In this document: positions 23,269-36,712 of the stretch, piece after piece
How positions within the stretch are numbered: position 1 is the stretch's first letter
How the letters are laid out: each line of letters starts with the position of its first letter
Origin: Moniliophthora roreri
Lineage: Eukaryota > Basidiomycota > Agaricomycetes > Agaricales > Marasmiaceae
Assembly: GCA_001466705.2 (NCBI GenBank)
Contig: LATX02000232.1
Location: forward strand, 124,001 to 188,000
Direction of reading: 5' to 3'
Length of the DNA stretch: 64,000 nt
The notes under the pieces: generated by a model
The model's input: only the letters and a program-made list of their open reading frames with translations
The model's database searches: none
Told to the model about the DNA's origin: nothing
Translations under genes and position numbers: made by a program

Positions 23269-24244
23269 ATGGAAAGTGACTGGACAGAGCTTGAACTTGA
23301 GCACGCGACCTCCATCCATGTCAGAGCGTATGCGATGAAAGGTTTCCTCCCTGTTCTAATAACATCTGTACCACCCTAATCGGACATCTTCCGACGCAGA
23401 TCCAGCCATCAAGATGATGCTCGGAGGAAACTGGTCCCTCGCAGCTGACCTAGGTCGTGCAATGATTAGAGCTGTACTTTTAGCAGGCGAAGTATACGCG
23501 GTGAAGAACGAGGAGAACGAAATTGTTTCGTTTGGGCTGTGGACAAGGCCAGGTGCTACGACATTTTCCACGTCAGTTCAGTTCAGGCACGAAAAAAGGA
23601 TTTGGGGCACTGACACATTATGACTTTTGACAGGGAAGAACAAAAAGCGCTCGGGTTTAACGCGTTCTTCGAGAAGTTGAGTCCGGCAGCGAAGCATTGG
23701 TGGATGCATACGGTGAGATACCTCCATATGCAGATGGTTCGGTGACCGAGACAGTGAGCAAGTATCCAAAGACGATTGCGAGGTATGGCGATCCTATGTT
23801 TACGAAAGAGGTCTGCAAACTTTTTCTGAATCCACTAGGCACTTTCTGACCGTACCTTATCATAGGAGGTGTCAAAACGTTGGTGGTGTTCCAACCTTGT
23901 GACGGATCCGGATTATCAAGGACGGGGATATGCGACCGCGATTGTTCAGCATGGCCTCAAAAAGGTTTGTTCTCAAGCCTGATTCCGGATAAAATGTGAT
24001 GGAAGGATGATCATCTTTGACAGGCAATGGAAGCCGATGGCTTTATAGGTTTGATAGCTACCTCACCGGTAAATGTGAGCCCTTCAATTACTCATAGCAA
24101 ATCTATCTGAAGACAACTCACCCGATAAATAAGCTTCGTCGATATCTCGCTATGGGACTACGCAAGCGAGGAGATTTCCTAGTGCCTTCACCGGCTGTGG
24201 GGGATCCAGATCTGAAGGTTCATGTTTTAAGCAAAGAGATGTGA
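23269..24244 (+). CDS. GNAT-family N-acetyltransferase
   Basis: ATG at 23269 (MESDWTELELEHATSIHVRA). A 60-nt intron joins MK to DPAIKMMLGGNWSLA. Further blocks: AVKNEENEIVSFGLW, then EEQKALGFNAFFEKLSPAAK, and the acetyl-CoA-binding core RWWCSNLVTDPDYQGRGYAT (QGRGYA matches Q/RxxGxG/A). The protein closes with YLAMGLRKRGDFLVPSP and HVLSKEM before TGA at 24242. The substrate is unknown; relatives are common in mushrooms. Two further family members occur here: a split pseudogene at 29.3-30.8 kb and a gene entering from the right edge. Confidence 0.9.
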
Positions 24245-24634
24245 TGCAGTAAAAAGTCATGGAAAGACAGTGATGAAAGCAGAGCGTTGAGACCCAGATC
24301 CTGATTAGACAGTGGTAGTTTGTGCAAGAGCGTGTTTCAATCACATGACTTTTTTTTTCGCCGCCGCGTAGACGGTAGACCACTTTCCCGGCATTAAACC
24401 CATCATCGTAGAAAACAAGCGAATAGTCTTTATAAGAGTGTCCCTATGGTCATGATATATGATAACTATTCAATAATAAAGTTGTACAAGTAGCCTGAGC
24501 AAAAGTGAAATATCCTGCGCAAACCAAATCCTTCCTAGTCTCGAAGTACAGTATCCAATTGGTATCCAAATTCCAGATTGATGATGTACACTGACGATCG
24601 CAAGCGACGTGTGTGTGTGTGTTCCAAAGCCTCT

Positions 24635-26958
24635 CTACTGCTGCACGCTCAAAGTCGCCACCGTCCGATTGATCCACGGTTCACAAACGTAGGGGTTATG
24701 GTACTCTGCTGGGTCCTTTGTGAAGTATCCTCTGCGGTAGGCTTCCAAATACGACCACGCCCTGGGTATATCACCTGCTTGGGTCGAGTTTTCAATCTTG
24801 AAGTTCCAGAACTACAAAGGCGCATTTTAAGTCCACAAAGAAGGGGGAAAGAATGGAGAAAACATACGATCCAGCCCGCATCCCTGCCATATTGCAACTT
24901 TTGCGCATCAGCCCAATCGCGTATGAAGGATTCGTTTGCGGCAAAGTTGGTGGCAAGAGACCACTCGCCGAACCAGAGAGGCGTGTTACCGAGTGCAGCA
25001 TCCTTCTGAATTCGGTCAAGGTCTGTATATAGTTTGTTACTAACGACGAATCATGCCAAGTATAAAAATGCAAAGGACGTACTGCACAAGTGAGTGAGGT
25101 ATGCTTCGGCATTGGGATCGGCGACACCCTGATTATTTTAGATCATTAGGAGAGAACTGTATATGGCAAAAAGAACGGAAGCGTACACCAAAGTTGTAAT
25201 ACAGATGGTTATCGAAACCGATAGGTCCGATAGCCGCATCGACAGGGTTCGCCGGGCCAGAGTTCTGCCAGTTGATATCCATGAAGCTATCACCTCATGG
25301 TCAGGGGGAAAAAAAACTATCAGAGAGAAAAGAAACACCCACTTGGTGACCAATGGGAACCGATTGACCTTGCCCTCTCCAAGTCTCGGTAGTTTATAAG
25401 AATAATCCTCTTCCTCTTGTTTCACGATATCGAACAGAATCCCCAGTAAAATCGAAACACCATCTCCGACTGCGTTCAATACTGTCTTTGGGAACTGTTT
25501 CCGGATATCCCGAGCGGTAATGATTTGCCTGAACGCAGTGAAGATATCCACTGGTGACCATTCGAGAGAGTTGCCAATCGTAGCATTGCTGGGGAAGTGT
25601 CGTTTGCGGTACGACGAGGTAGACGGCGGGTAAGGTGGGTACCAAGGTGTTGGAGGGAAAACAGAGTTATTAAGGTTAAGTCCGGCGGCGAATCCGAGAG
25701 GCGTTTGAAGGTAATCTTCCGCCTTGATGGGCCGAGGGAAAGGAGCGATACCGAGGAGAGACTCAACGAGTCGGATCGTCAGGGCAAAGTTCTTCTGGAC
25801 TGAGTGACAAATGAGCCATTGATTCCAATAAAAAAAACAGGCGAAAATCGACATACACTCGCCAAACTTGGGCGTCTGCGTGGCGTTCATAATAGGTTCA
25901 TTGACAGCTTGTATTGAGAAGACGCCTCCGAACACAGGATCAATGTGGGATAAAGCGGTCATGACGGCCGTCCATGTTAATGCACGTTCGTAATTGGGGG
26001 CAGTCTAACCAGATGTAGAGCGCTTAGTTGTCGTTTTTGGGAAGAACAACAAACTCACATAAAACTCGCTGACGTTGGTACACCTCCCAGCAAACATCTG
26101 TTCGATTGCCGCTACGCCTGGAAGGGCATGGTGATCTAAGATGGCCTGTATACCAGCGTTCTTGAGATCGTTAAGGCCTCGACGCTAATTACGCAATCTC
26201 AATTTAGCCAGGAATGGTGAAATAATGGCATGCAAAGGTAGACGCACAAGGGCTTTCAATCCACCACGAGGATAGAATTCGGAAGTTCGGTTGACAAGGT
26301 CTTCAATGATCCAGTAGCCGAGCTAGCGAAGAAAGGTTGTGAGCATACTTGAAGAGCGGGATGAGCTTATATATTGACATACCGGGATCCGAACGGTATT
26401 GAGTCCAAGTTCAACCAGCTTCTCCACGTCCGTTTGGTTAAACCACGTGTCCCTTAAAATAACCCCTCAGCTCCAGCTTCGCTATCACACACCACGGGAA
26501 GAGAACGAACCAATGGTGCGCCATCATATCATCCACAGTATCGGGATATGCTTGAGCGAGTGCGCTACCAGAAAAAATATTCAACGTCAAGACTAAGCAA
26601 ATTCGGAACGTCAAACAGAATACGAACAATTCACTCCGGATACAATTCGAACAGGGATTACAATCTTCGCCTCCCATTGCTTGCCATTCTGGGAATTTTG
26701 TCTCGTGTCAACGTCATGTGGCAAAATGGAAAAAGGAGGATGAACAGACCTCGAGGCAACATCCACGGTTCGACGAGCAACCTATGATAATTCGCAAGTT
26801 TGTCAGTCAGCTATCGCTGCATATCCAGAGAAAGAGAGAAAAACGCACCACGAGCCGAGATTGACACCATATATCTTCTCATAGTATCCTGTATTCCCCC
26901 AAGCCAAAGCTGAAGGTAATGCGAGTAGAAATGGAACGAGAGGGGTGAGGGTATACAT
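24635..26958 (-). CDS. Secreted GH5 glycoside hydrolase (exo-beta-1,3-glucanase type)
   Basis: Start at 26958 gives a signal peptide (MYTLTPLVPFLLALPSALAW) followed by YEKIYGVNLGSW. Spliced exons carry LGLNTVRIPLGYWIIED, the acid/base motif FSIQAVNEPIMN (NEP) and the nucleophile motif TPLWFGEWSLAT (GEWS). The C-terminus reads PWINRTVATLSVQQ before TAG at 24635. At least nine introns. An unusually long segment after NEP (about residues 250-400, containing TPWYPPYPPST) separates the two catalytic motifs. The GEWS nucleophile motif resembles GH5_9 exo-1,3-glucanases, which remodel or digest beta-glucan outside the cell; the subfamily is inference. Confidence 0.87.
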
Positions 26959-29295
26959 TCTCGACCTGTTACGCATAAGCTTGAGAGATTTTGGTATTTA
27001 TATATATCGGTGCGTAAGCCAAGACGTGATGCATGGAGTGTGATCGGGTTCGAAGACCTGTACCGATCGTAATCTTTTAATTCCAGCATGACTGGACGAT
27101 CAAATTCGAAACGGCAAGGAGCTACCGGAGAAGAATCTGGTTGGGTGGAGAAGACGCGAAAGACATCTTCTTGCGTTTCGTTTCGTCGATGTAACTGCAA
27201 GAAGATCGCTGTCTTTAATGGAAATCTTTATGAGAGAATGATGGAAGAAAACAGTACAATTCGTACCTCGTAGACCTCAAGTAATCTCAGCCAACCCCTT
27301 CAGGACTTCAAGAGCTCGCTACAGCCCGCTACTAGTACAGCCTGCTACGACCCAGTGCTGCGGAATATCGAGCCCATTCTGGGATCCAAAAAGGTTCCAG
27401 AAGATCCATACAGCAAGGAACCATGCTGAAAGGTACAGAAAATTTTCAAGTATTTCGAGTAGTGGCGCGAAGAACGTCGAAACAGGATGCTGAAGGCTCA
27501 AGTGACAGTAGACAGTAGAGTAACAGATCCAAATTTAGAAAGTCTTTTAGGGGTTAGGAGTGTACGGTTAAATGGTCATGTGCTGGATACGCGTCTGATT
27601 ATTAGGCGCCGAGAACTTTAAAGGCGCCAATCCAATGACCGCATAACTGGAACGCTAAATCAGCCAAATCGGTTCCCAACGCGTAATCTTCCTGTTGACG
27701 AGTTGTAGGCTCTATTGCAAAAACTTGTATTCAGAGCATGGATGGTTCCTGCCAAGTGACTTTGACCCTGACGAGATATCAAAGTCCTACTGGGCTGCCA
27801 ATTCCATACCGGCCGTAGGTTCCGGGCTGAATTCAGAGTCCCGGATGGCCATTTTTAAATTTCTTCCAACAGAAAACCTCCCCACACCCCAGAAGCAGCA
27901 ATTCATGACATATACTGGCGAGCTCTCCTGTGGTCTTCCCTGTGGCAGCATGTGGTTTCTGCTAAGAAAGGTGTGCATCTAGACAAGGCCTGTTGTTTAT
28001 GAGTGTTGTGTCGGAATATGCACTCAAAGCAAGACTGAGCCAACAGAATGATAATGTCATAATGGTCCATATGAGGTGGTAGGTCCCTCAGGCCTCGGGC
28101 CTCAGGGCCAAAAAACAAAAAATGTAACCCCGAGCTCTTTACTCGTATTGCACAGAAGATAGTCATTCTGTGCAAGTAAGGCTGGCTTGCCAGGCTAGTA
28201 GAGCTTGTTCAAAAGTGGGGACATCACATGTGGGAATTTGTCTGTGAGTTTAGCTCTCTTGACTTTCGCCTCTCATGTCTGTGCTCATTTATATTGTTTT
28301 GTTTTCCACTGACAGATCTCTGTTTTCGTCTCATGCTACTTCACAGTTTTTGACCACGGTTGCCTCACTTTGTTTCAGTGTCCGACAGTTCAGTACCTTT
28401 GACAGTGAAGGTCGCAAGTTCAAGAACTTGTTTATGGTGTTATACAGTTTCAGCAAACCAGCATCACATTGGTCCACATTGACATATTCAGAATGGATCT
28501 TCTTGAACTTGTTGCAGAGGCCAGCAGTGCTGAAGTGGTTCCTCTCTTTGCTGTCCCTGACAGTGCAGTCCTGAAATTCTTGTCAGGTTCAGCAAAAAAG
28601 GACTGGAAAACTGGTCGTACTGCTCTAGCTGGCTTCTCCCCATCTAGAGACCAGATATTGACATCTGCCAGCTATGCGTTTGCCTGTTGTCAACACTGCG
28701 TCTTGTTCTGGCATCACTGTGTTTTCATGATCTGGCCATACCTCACCTCTCTCTCAGCTGTAGAGTTGATGCTCATTCTTCACCTACTGATCAAACTTTG
28801 AATTGTCCCTTCACAGACCACTTTCAGTTGTTTCACACACATAGATTCTGAATACAATCCTTTTTGTTGTTCTTTCTGCAGCTGTTAAAAGGTGTTTGTG
28901 AGACATTATATCTTGTAACGAAGCTGGACTATGGCTGATTTAAGACAAAAGAAGCATCTCCAACTGTCCTTTGACTCCCTTGCATTCCTATGAGGCAGCA
29001 GATTTTGGTACTGTTCACTTGACTTTGGCCTAGTCGAAAGGTCAAAGAGTCTTGAACCAGAGTGAACTCCCCAAACAACAGTCAGTGCTTCGCACTGGGT
29101 GATGACATTGTCATTGCCATCCGTCTGGTGATTCCGCCAGCTAATTTCATAGCTGATTGAGCCTCCCCTCAAGTAACTCCAAGTTGAGGGGCTTTGCCAT
29201 GTGCAACTGTGTTTAGCAAGCCGGCACCTGACTCTTTTTACAACTGTCACACTGAAACAGCGTTTAGGGATTCTCATTATTTTTGGGCAGCTTGA
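26959..29295. other. Relic-rich intergenic DNA, no supported gene
   Basis: About 2.3 kb. The first few hundred bases are the GH5 promoter side. From about 27.9 kb composition becomes T- and CA/TG-rich, as at 1-1.8 kb. Frames such as 28469-28801 show no motif. Small palindromic pieces occur, including a GGCGCC pair near 27.6 kb and a CTCAGGCCTCGGGCCTCAGGG tract near 28.09 kb. Confidence 0.4.
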
Positions 29296-30800
29296 TGGTC
29301 CCCTACTACCTCTGCCATCTTGCCATCCAGGGAATTTATATGTGCTGCTCTCCTCAAAAGCAAAGTCTACATAATTAAGGATGATTCAGATGAAATCGTT
29401 TCATTCAGTCTTTGGTTTGAAGGATCAGTTGATGGGTATAACTCGATCCTTACAACATGTGAAGCATGTCAGCTTCTGCTGATCTCTTTCATCCTGACTC
29501 CAGAGTCCTCCATCTGTTCCATCCATCATGAGTCACAGCTGTACAGTTGCTCAGATGAAGCCAAAACTCTAATTTCTCTCATCAATACCGCCCACTATCA
29601 TCAATATTTTTTCTTTCCAGACACAATGCCCAGTATCAGTAAGATTGCTGAAAACTCCAAAGAATTTTACTGATTCTTCTGTACTTTAGAGTTGCTAGCA
29701 GTAGCAGGTTAGGCCCTGAAGAGTGTTTGGTATGCTTTGTCTACACTCATTGTCATCCTTGTAATGCTGATAAATTTTTTTGACCAGATTCATATTGCTA
29801 TTGGCACAGTTATTATCTAGGCATATGCACTGGATGGCAGTGTCAGAGGTGCAGGTGTGAGATGTGAGGGAGAGGACTGGGTGAGAGGTGTAGGAGAGAG
29901 GTACAGGACACAACGTGACATGCCGTCAGGGGCGTCATAGGCAATGATAAGCAATTGGAGGTGAGAGGTGGGTCTTGTGCAGGTCAGAGCTAGGGTGCAT
30001 CATGTACGTTGTCAGCGACAGTTGGTGACGCTGTCACTGACAGTCAGTGACTCTGTCAGCAATAGAGGTGAAAATCTTACTGTCCTGTGTCCTGTGCTAT
30101 GTAGTGTTACTGTAGTATAATATGCATATATGAATAGTTCATTTTGGAGCTCAAAGTTCAATGCTTACAGGTATCATTTGACTTCAGTACTAATTAGATA
30201 CTACATAGGTAGCAACTCTGCCTGTAAGCAACACATGTAAGCAACACATGTAAGCAACACGGTCAGCAACACATGTAAGTGACAGTCAGTGACAGTGTCA
30301 GTGCAATTTTCTTTGTATTCCTATACTGTCCTCATATGCATATATACCTTAGAGCAATAAGCAAGTGAAAAAGCAGATGTCATAGCAGCACCGACTTCCC
30401 TTGCACAAGGGTATGCAGTTCAGGGTTCTGATCATGGAATACATCCTCAGATGCTATTTGCCTCGACCTGTTCCAGGGAACACGATCAGATGGTCTACTC
30501 TGTCTATGCAATCCGTTCGACTTCTGGCGGCACCCCGGCCACACAATGTGTCTTAGCTTACCTTTTCTGGGAGCATCTTGACAGCTGTCTGCTGCTTGCT
30601 TCTCTGCCGTAAGGATCGAGTTATACCCATCGACCTCTGCCTCCTTTGGTTTAGGCCAAGGACAGAAGCATTTTTGACGTAAGTGTTCTACTGACTCTTC
30701 AGTGAGAAGGCACTTGGTAGCACGCGTTCAGGTTCGACGACCTTTTTTCAAGAAGTTGAAGCCAGAGATGCAGGAGTGGTATACAAACACAGTGGGTTCC
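29296..30800 (+). pseudogene. GNAT acetyltransferase relic split by an insertion
   Basis: Left part (29296-29418): SREFICAALLKSKVYIIKDD then EIVSFSLWF, matching the 23.4-kb GNAT (RAVLLAGEVYAVKNEENEIVSFGLW). Right part (30644-30800): LWFRPRTEAFLT, a kept intron (gtaagt to ttcag), then EKALGSTRSGSTTFFKKLKP. Removing the element at 29419-30643 with one copy of the 9-bp repeat rejoins the frame exactly. The 5' exon and the acetyl-CoA-binding 3' half are absent, and a stop precedes the left part at 29293. It is dead independently of the insertion. Confidence 0.85.
29419..30643. mobile_element. MULE-like non-autonomous element (1225 bp, 35-bp TIRs, 9-bp TSD)
   Basis: Terminal inverted repeats at 29419-29453 and 30609-30643 agree at 29 of 35 positions, including a perfect 23-nt inner block (gatgggtataactcgatcct plus tac). 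They are flanked by a direct repeat CTTTGGTTT at 29410-29418 and 30644-30652. A 9-bp target duplication is typical of Mutator-like elements. The interior has no transposase and contains short repeats (gtaagcaacaca near 30220-30265; gtcagtgacagt near 30030 and 30280). It interrupts a GNAT coding exon. Confidence 0.88.
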
Positions 30801-31804
30801 AGTGTTGATTGTCAAGTAACTGGTGTGTACAATATCCAGAGTAGATATTTAGATGGAGCACTCAGAAAAGAGGTATACAACTCACAACGCATCATATCGC
30901 AGGGGTCAATTAGAATTGTTGGAGATGTCGATGCGTTGGTGGCGTTACAATCTCGTAACTAGTCCAGAAGTACCAACTTGAAGGCCGAGGATATATAGGA
31001 CTGCAATCGTCAACACAATTTTAAAGAATGTGAGACAGGAAACTCGAGATGCGTGAATTGAGATTCACGTTCCTTTGGATCAGCTTTCCTACAGAATGAA
31101 TTCATAGGTCTGGCTACGCGTTACTGCCCCTCTCGTTCAATGAAGTTTGAACGTGTGTACTAAGTGCTCTCATGCAACGTATTCGGCGAGTCGTGGTGAC
31201 CTGGTATATTGCAGGTCAAATAGTATTAATTTGATTTAAAGAGAGAATTACCTTCTCACTACCATCTCCGGCTGGAGATCAAGTCGTCCATGTTTTCAGT
31301 AAGGGATTCAGTTTAATTTTCGATCCTTGAAAGCGGGATGTTGGCAAATGCAAAGCTACTTAGTACTTATTTGACGGGTTGTATGGGGCGAGTCGGAATT
31401 TCTAGAGATGTAAAGCGTAAATTCGTGGTTCAGCTTTTGACCGTGCAAGTAAGAAGGCAGGAGCATATTTAATCACGTGACTCGTCTGATGGTTCGGGAC
31501 CCGGTTCGGTTGCGAATTTCCGATCCGCCGGCGTTACCAGCGACGATGATGAACGTCGTTGGTCGCAACGTTGAACCTTGTTCTAGAACGACCATTTCCG
31601 GCCCAAGTTTACCGCAGCGAAGCTTACCCAAAAATATTCCCTCCCCATCGGAACAATTTCTCCCAATACCCGGTGTTCTGCTCAATGTTCTCGTTGTCGG
31701 TCAGATGATTTCCTGGTGAGCAAACTTGAATAGCCCAACGACAGCTTGCTTACCATGACCCACAGGGTTACCGACCGCGATTCTCCCCCTTCCTTCCCCA
31801 CAAC
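30801..31804. other. Intergenic region upstream of SDH1
   Basis: About 1 kb after the GNAT relic. Frames at 31473-31719 on both strands lack motifs. The stretch nearest 31805 probably contains the SDH1 promoter. Confidence 0.45.
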
Positions 31805-34386
<2,582 letters not shown>

Positions 34387-34542
34387 ACGCCCATTGCCCA
34401 ATGCTGTTCACCTGACACCATTTTAGTCGTTAATAGGTGCGGTAGATGTGATAGGCACTGCATCGCATCCTCGGATTTAGTATGGCGCCGGTAATCAGTA
34501 CCTATAAACAGAACGCTCGTTGTCAAGGACGCTCGTCATCTC

Positions 34543-36246
34543 CCATGGCTTCCCAAGGCTTGCTTACCCTTCCAACGGAATTACTTCAAGAAATAGGTGA
34601 ATACGTGAGCGGCTCCGTTTCGTTATTCGGCTTCTTGCTCATAATTTCCTTTAGCTCGGCTACGACACCAACAACCTCTGGGCAGCCAATAAGCGACTTT
34701 ATGATGCTCTTTCGCCGAACGTCTTCAGATGCATAACGATCAACATCAAGCGGACATGTCTATCATCCGGCCTCTCGTTGATATCGCTTCTATCTACAAG
34801 GAACGTTCATTGGGCTGGATACGTGAAGAAATTGAAGATCAAAGCGATTTGTCCTTATTACCCGGTCATTTCGAAAAGATATGCGGTGTATGGGAGCTTG
34901 CCAGATAGGTTTGCAAACGACGAGGAGCAGGGATGGTTGGATATTGCGGAGGAGTTGATGAATGAGCATTTGGGTCCGGCAATTTCATCGCTGGAGAACG
35001 TTACCGTGGTCGAGTGAGCATGTTCTAATTGGAAGACTGGCGTACCGTATTAACGAGTTTGTTTCTTGGGTAGATGGTATCCTACACATGAGGATCTCGT
35101 CTTTACTCGGAAAATCATCATCCATTCCCTCGTGTGTCTTCCGATAACAGATCTCTTATTGGAATCAGAGAAGATGTCTCCTTTTGCATGCCGTCTGCCC
35201 CCATTTAGACACCTCAATGGTCTGCGAAGATTAACAATTCGTGGCTACCTGGGAAATACGCTCGACCAAATCTCTGAAGCTATCGCTAATAGCTCAGAGT
35301 TGGAGGATCTTACCATCGATATACGCTCATTCCCTGCAAGGCCAGGCGTTCCGCCTCCCGTGCGTCACAAGCTTGATGAAGCCTTTTCCAAAATTCCTAG
35401 TGCGTTACAACTCCGACTTTCCCATATCACTCTCGGGGGCCTTGCAATGGACTTGAATCTCGCCCATGCTAGGAACCACTTGCGAAAGTTGACGTCCTTA
35501 ACTATTCTGGACATACATGTTCAGACTTCTGGTTTATGGACGGTATTGCAGCAGTGTGGGGTCAAGCTACGACATCTGTCTTGCCACGCAGTCGAGGATG
35601 CTCTCATTCTTTACTTGAAATCGTATGTCGGCTTGGAAGAGTTGAGCTTGTCGTTGGTGCATGCTCAGCCTTTTCGGTCGTCATTGGAGATCGAGCTACA
35701 GTTCTATACGGAGGTTATACCACACCACGCGACGACACTCAAGCACGTGTATATTGTGGCTGCGTTCCTCAAGTCGTGGGCCCTTCGAGTGCAGTACATA
35801 CCATCGTTCTTAGGATGTCTGGAACTCAGGAGTTTGACGGTATCGGCCCATTCAATCTGGCGAGAGCAAGGAAATAATCCCATCGTGAGTATCCTTGGCC
35901 AAATATGAAATACTTTCGACACTCAAATGGTCATCCACAGCGCTCCCTTCTGCTGGGAATATTGAGCTTACCCAAGCTCGAGTCCCTTCGCTTCGTTGTA
36001 CAGGTGAACGAGTCCGGCTCGTCCCCTTCACTCCCTGAGCAACGAGAAGAACGACGGAACATTGTCCGGATTCAGAAGGCTATCCAGGGCACGGCCCTCC
36101 GGACGAGTCGCGCTAAACACTCCTGCCCCAGGTTGAAACCAGGGATTCACGTAGCGGAGTATACATATTTCTACCGCCTTCACGAGGGGGATAACAATAC
36201 GGTAGTATATCGGCCTGTTCTTTCTCGACCCCAATTAACATGTTGA
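34543..36246 (+). CDS. F-box/LRR-like protein with a chimeric C-terminus
   Basis: Met at 34543 (MASQGLLTLPTELLQEIGEY) begins an F-box, completed after an intron by YDTNNLWAANKRLYDALSPN. An upstream in-frame ATG at 34483 would add 20 residues. The body has leucine-rich stretches, for example FRHLNGLRRLTIRGYLG and ANSSELEDLTIDIRSFP. After the intron at 35884-35939 the last exon reads RSLLLGILSLPKLESLRFV and ends LSRPQLTC. From about 36143 this exon consists of DNA duplicated from the 3' flank of the O-methyltransferase gene (42.05 kb), so the last 34 or so residues are not ancestral. F-box proteins recruit substrates to SCF ubiquitin ligases. Confidence 0.78.
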
Positions 36247-36274
36247 CTGGCCTTAATTTAATGTGTAATTTATG

Positions 36275-36690
36275 CTACACCAGAATGAATTCAATTAAAT
36301 CCGTCTCTCCAGCCGGATACATCTTTATGAGTTGCAAATACAATTTTCACTGTCAATTTTCGCCTCAGTATTAGTTTCAGCACACCATAACTCGCAGTAT
36401 AGTCATACCATAACAGGGTAAAATCCTCTAGCGTCCGCTCTCTAGCATTGAAAAGCTTTATGGCAACGTCCGCTTCGTACGTCCTGGCAGCCTGCGCTCC
36501 CCAATTAGGTAGAAGTTCGGGAGCGATGTCTTCGTCCTGGTGCGCATTGTCTGATCGAGCAGCACTACGAATCACGATCGAGGGATAATCTGAGGCTTCG
36601 GTTTATCGGAATGGACTCGGGTTCGTTCTTACTCACACAATACATATCACACACCTCGATAGCTTTATCCTTAGAAGAAATTGAAGGGTA
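36275..36690 (-). pseudogene. O-methyltransferase remnant
   Basis: The reverse strand reads PELLPNWGAQAARTYEADVA and FNARERTLEDFTLL, matching the C-terminus of the OMT at 42.2-42.5 kb. It skips the segment containing the catalytic HDWSD, then resumes with the IEGCDMY exon piece at about 36610-36690. A 1-nt deletion breaks the final exon. It sits immediately 3' of MFS copy 1 and forms the left end of a duplicated block. Confidence 0.85.
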
Positions 36691-36712
36691 AGAACAATCT
36701 AGAGTACATTGC

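Noticed and set aside
28469..28801. 110-codon plus-strand frame in relic DNA
   Set aside because: No recognisable motif; neighbouring frames are equally open.
30020..30300. Clustered gtcagtgacag and gtaagcaacaca repeats considered as a CRISPR-like array
   Set aside because: Units are short, irregular and lack unique spacers; they lie inside the MULE-like element.
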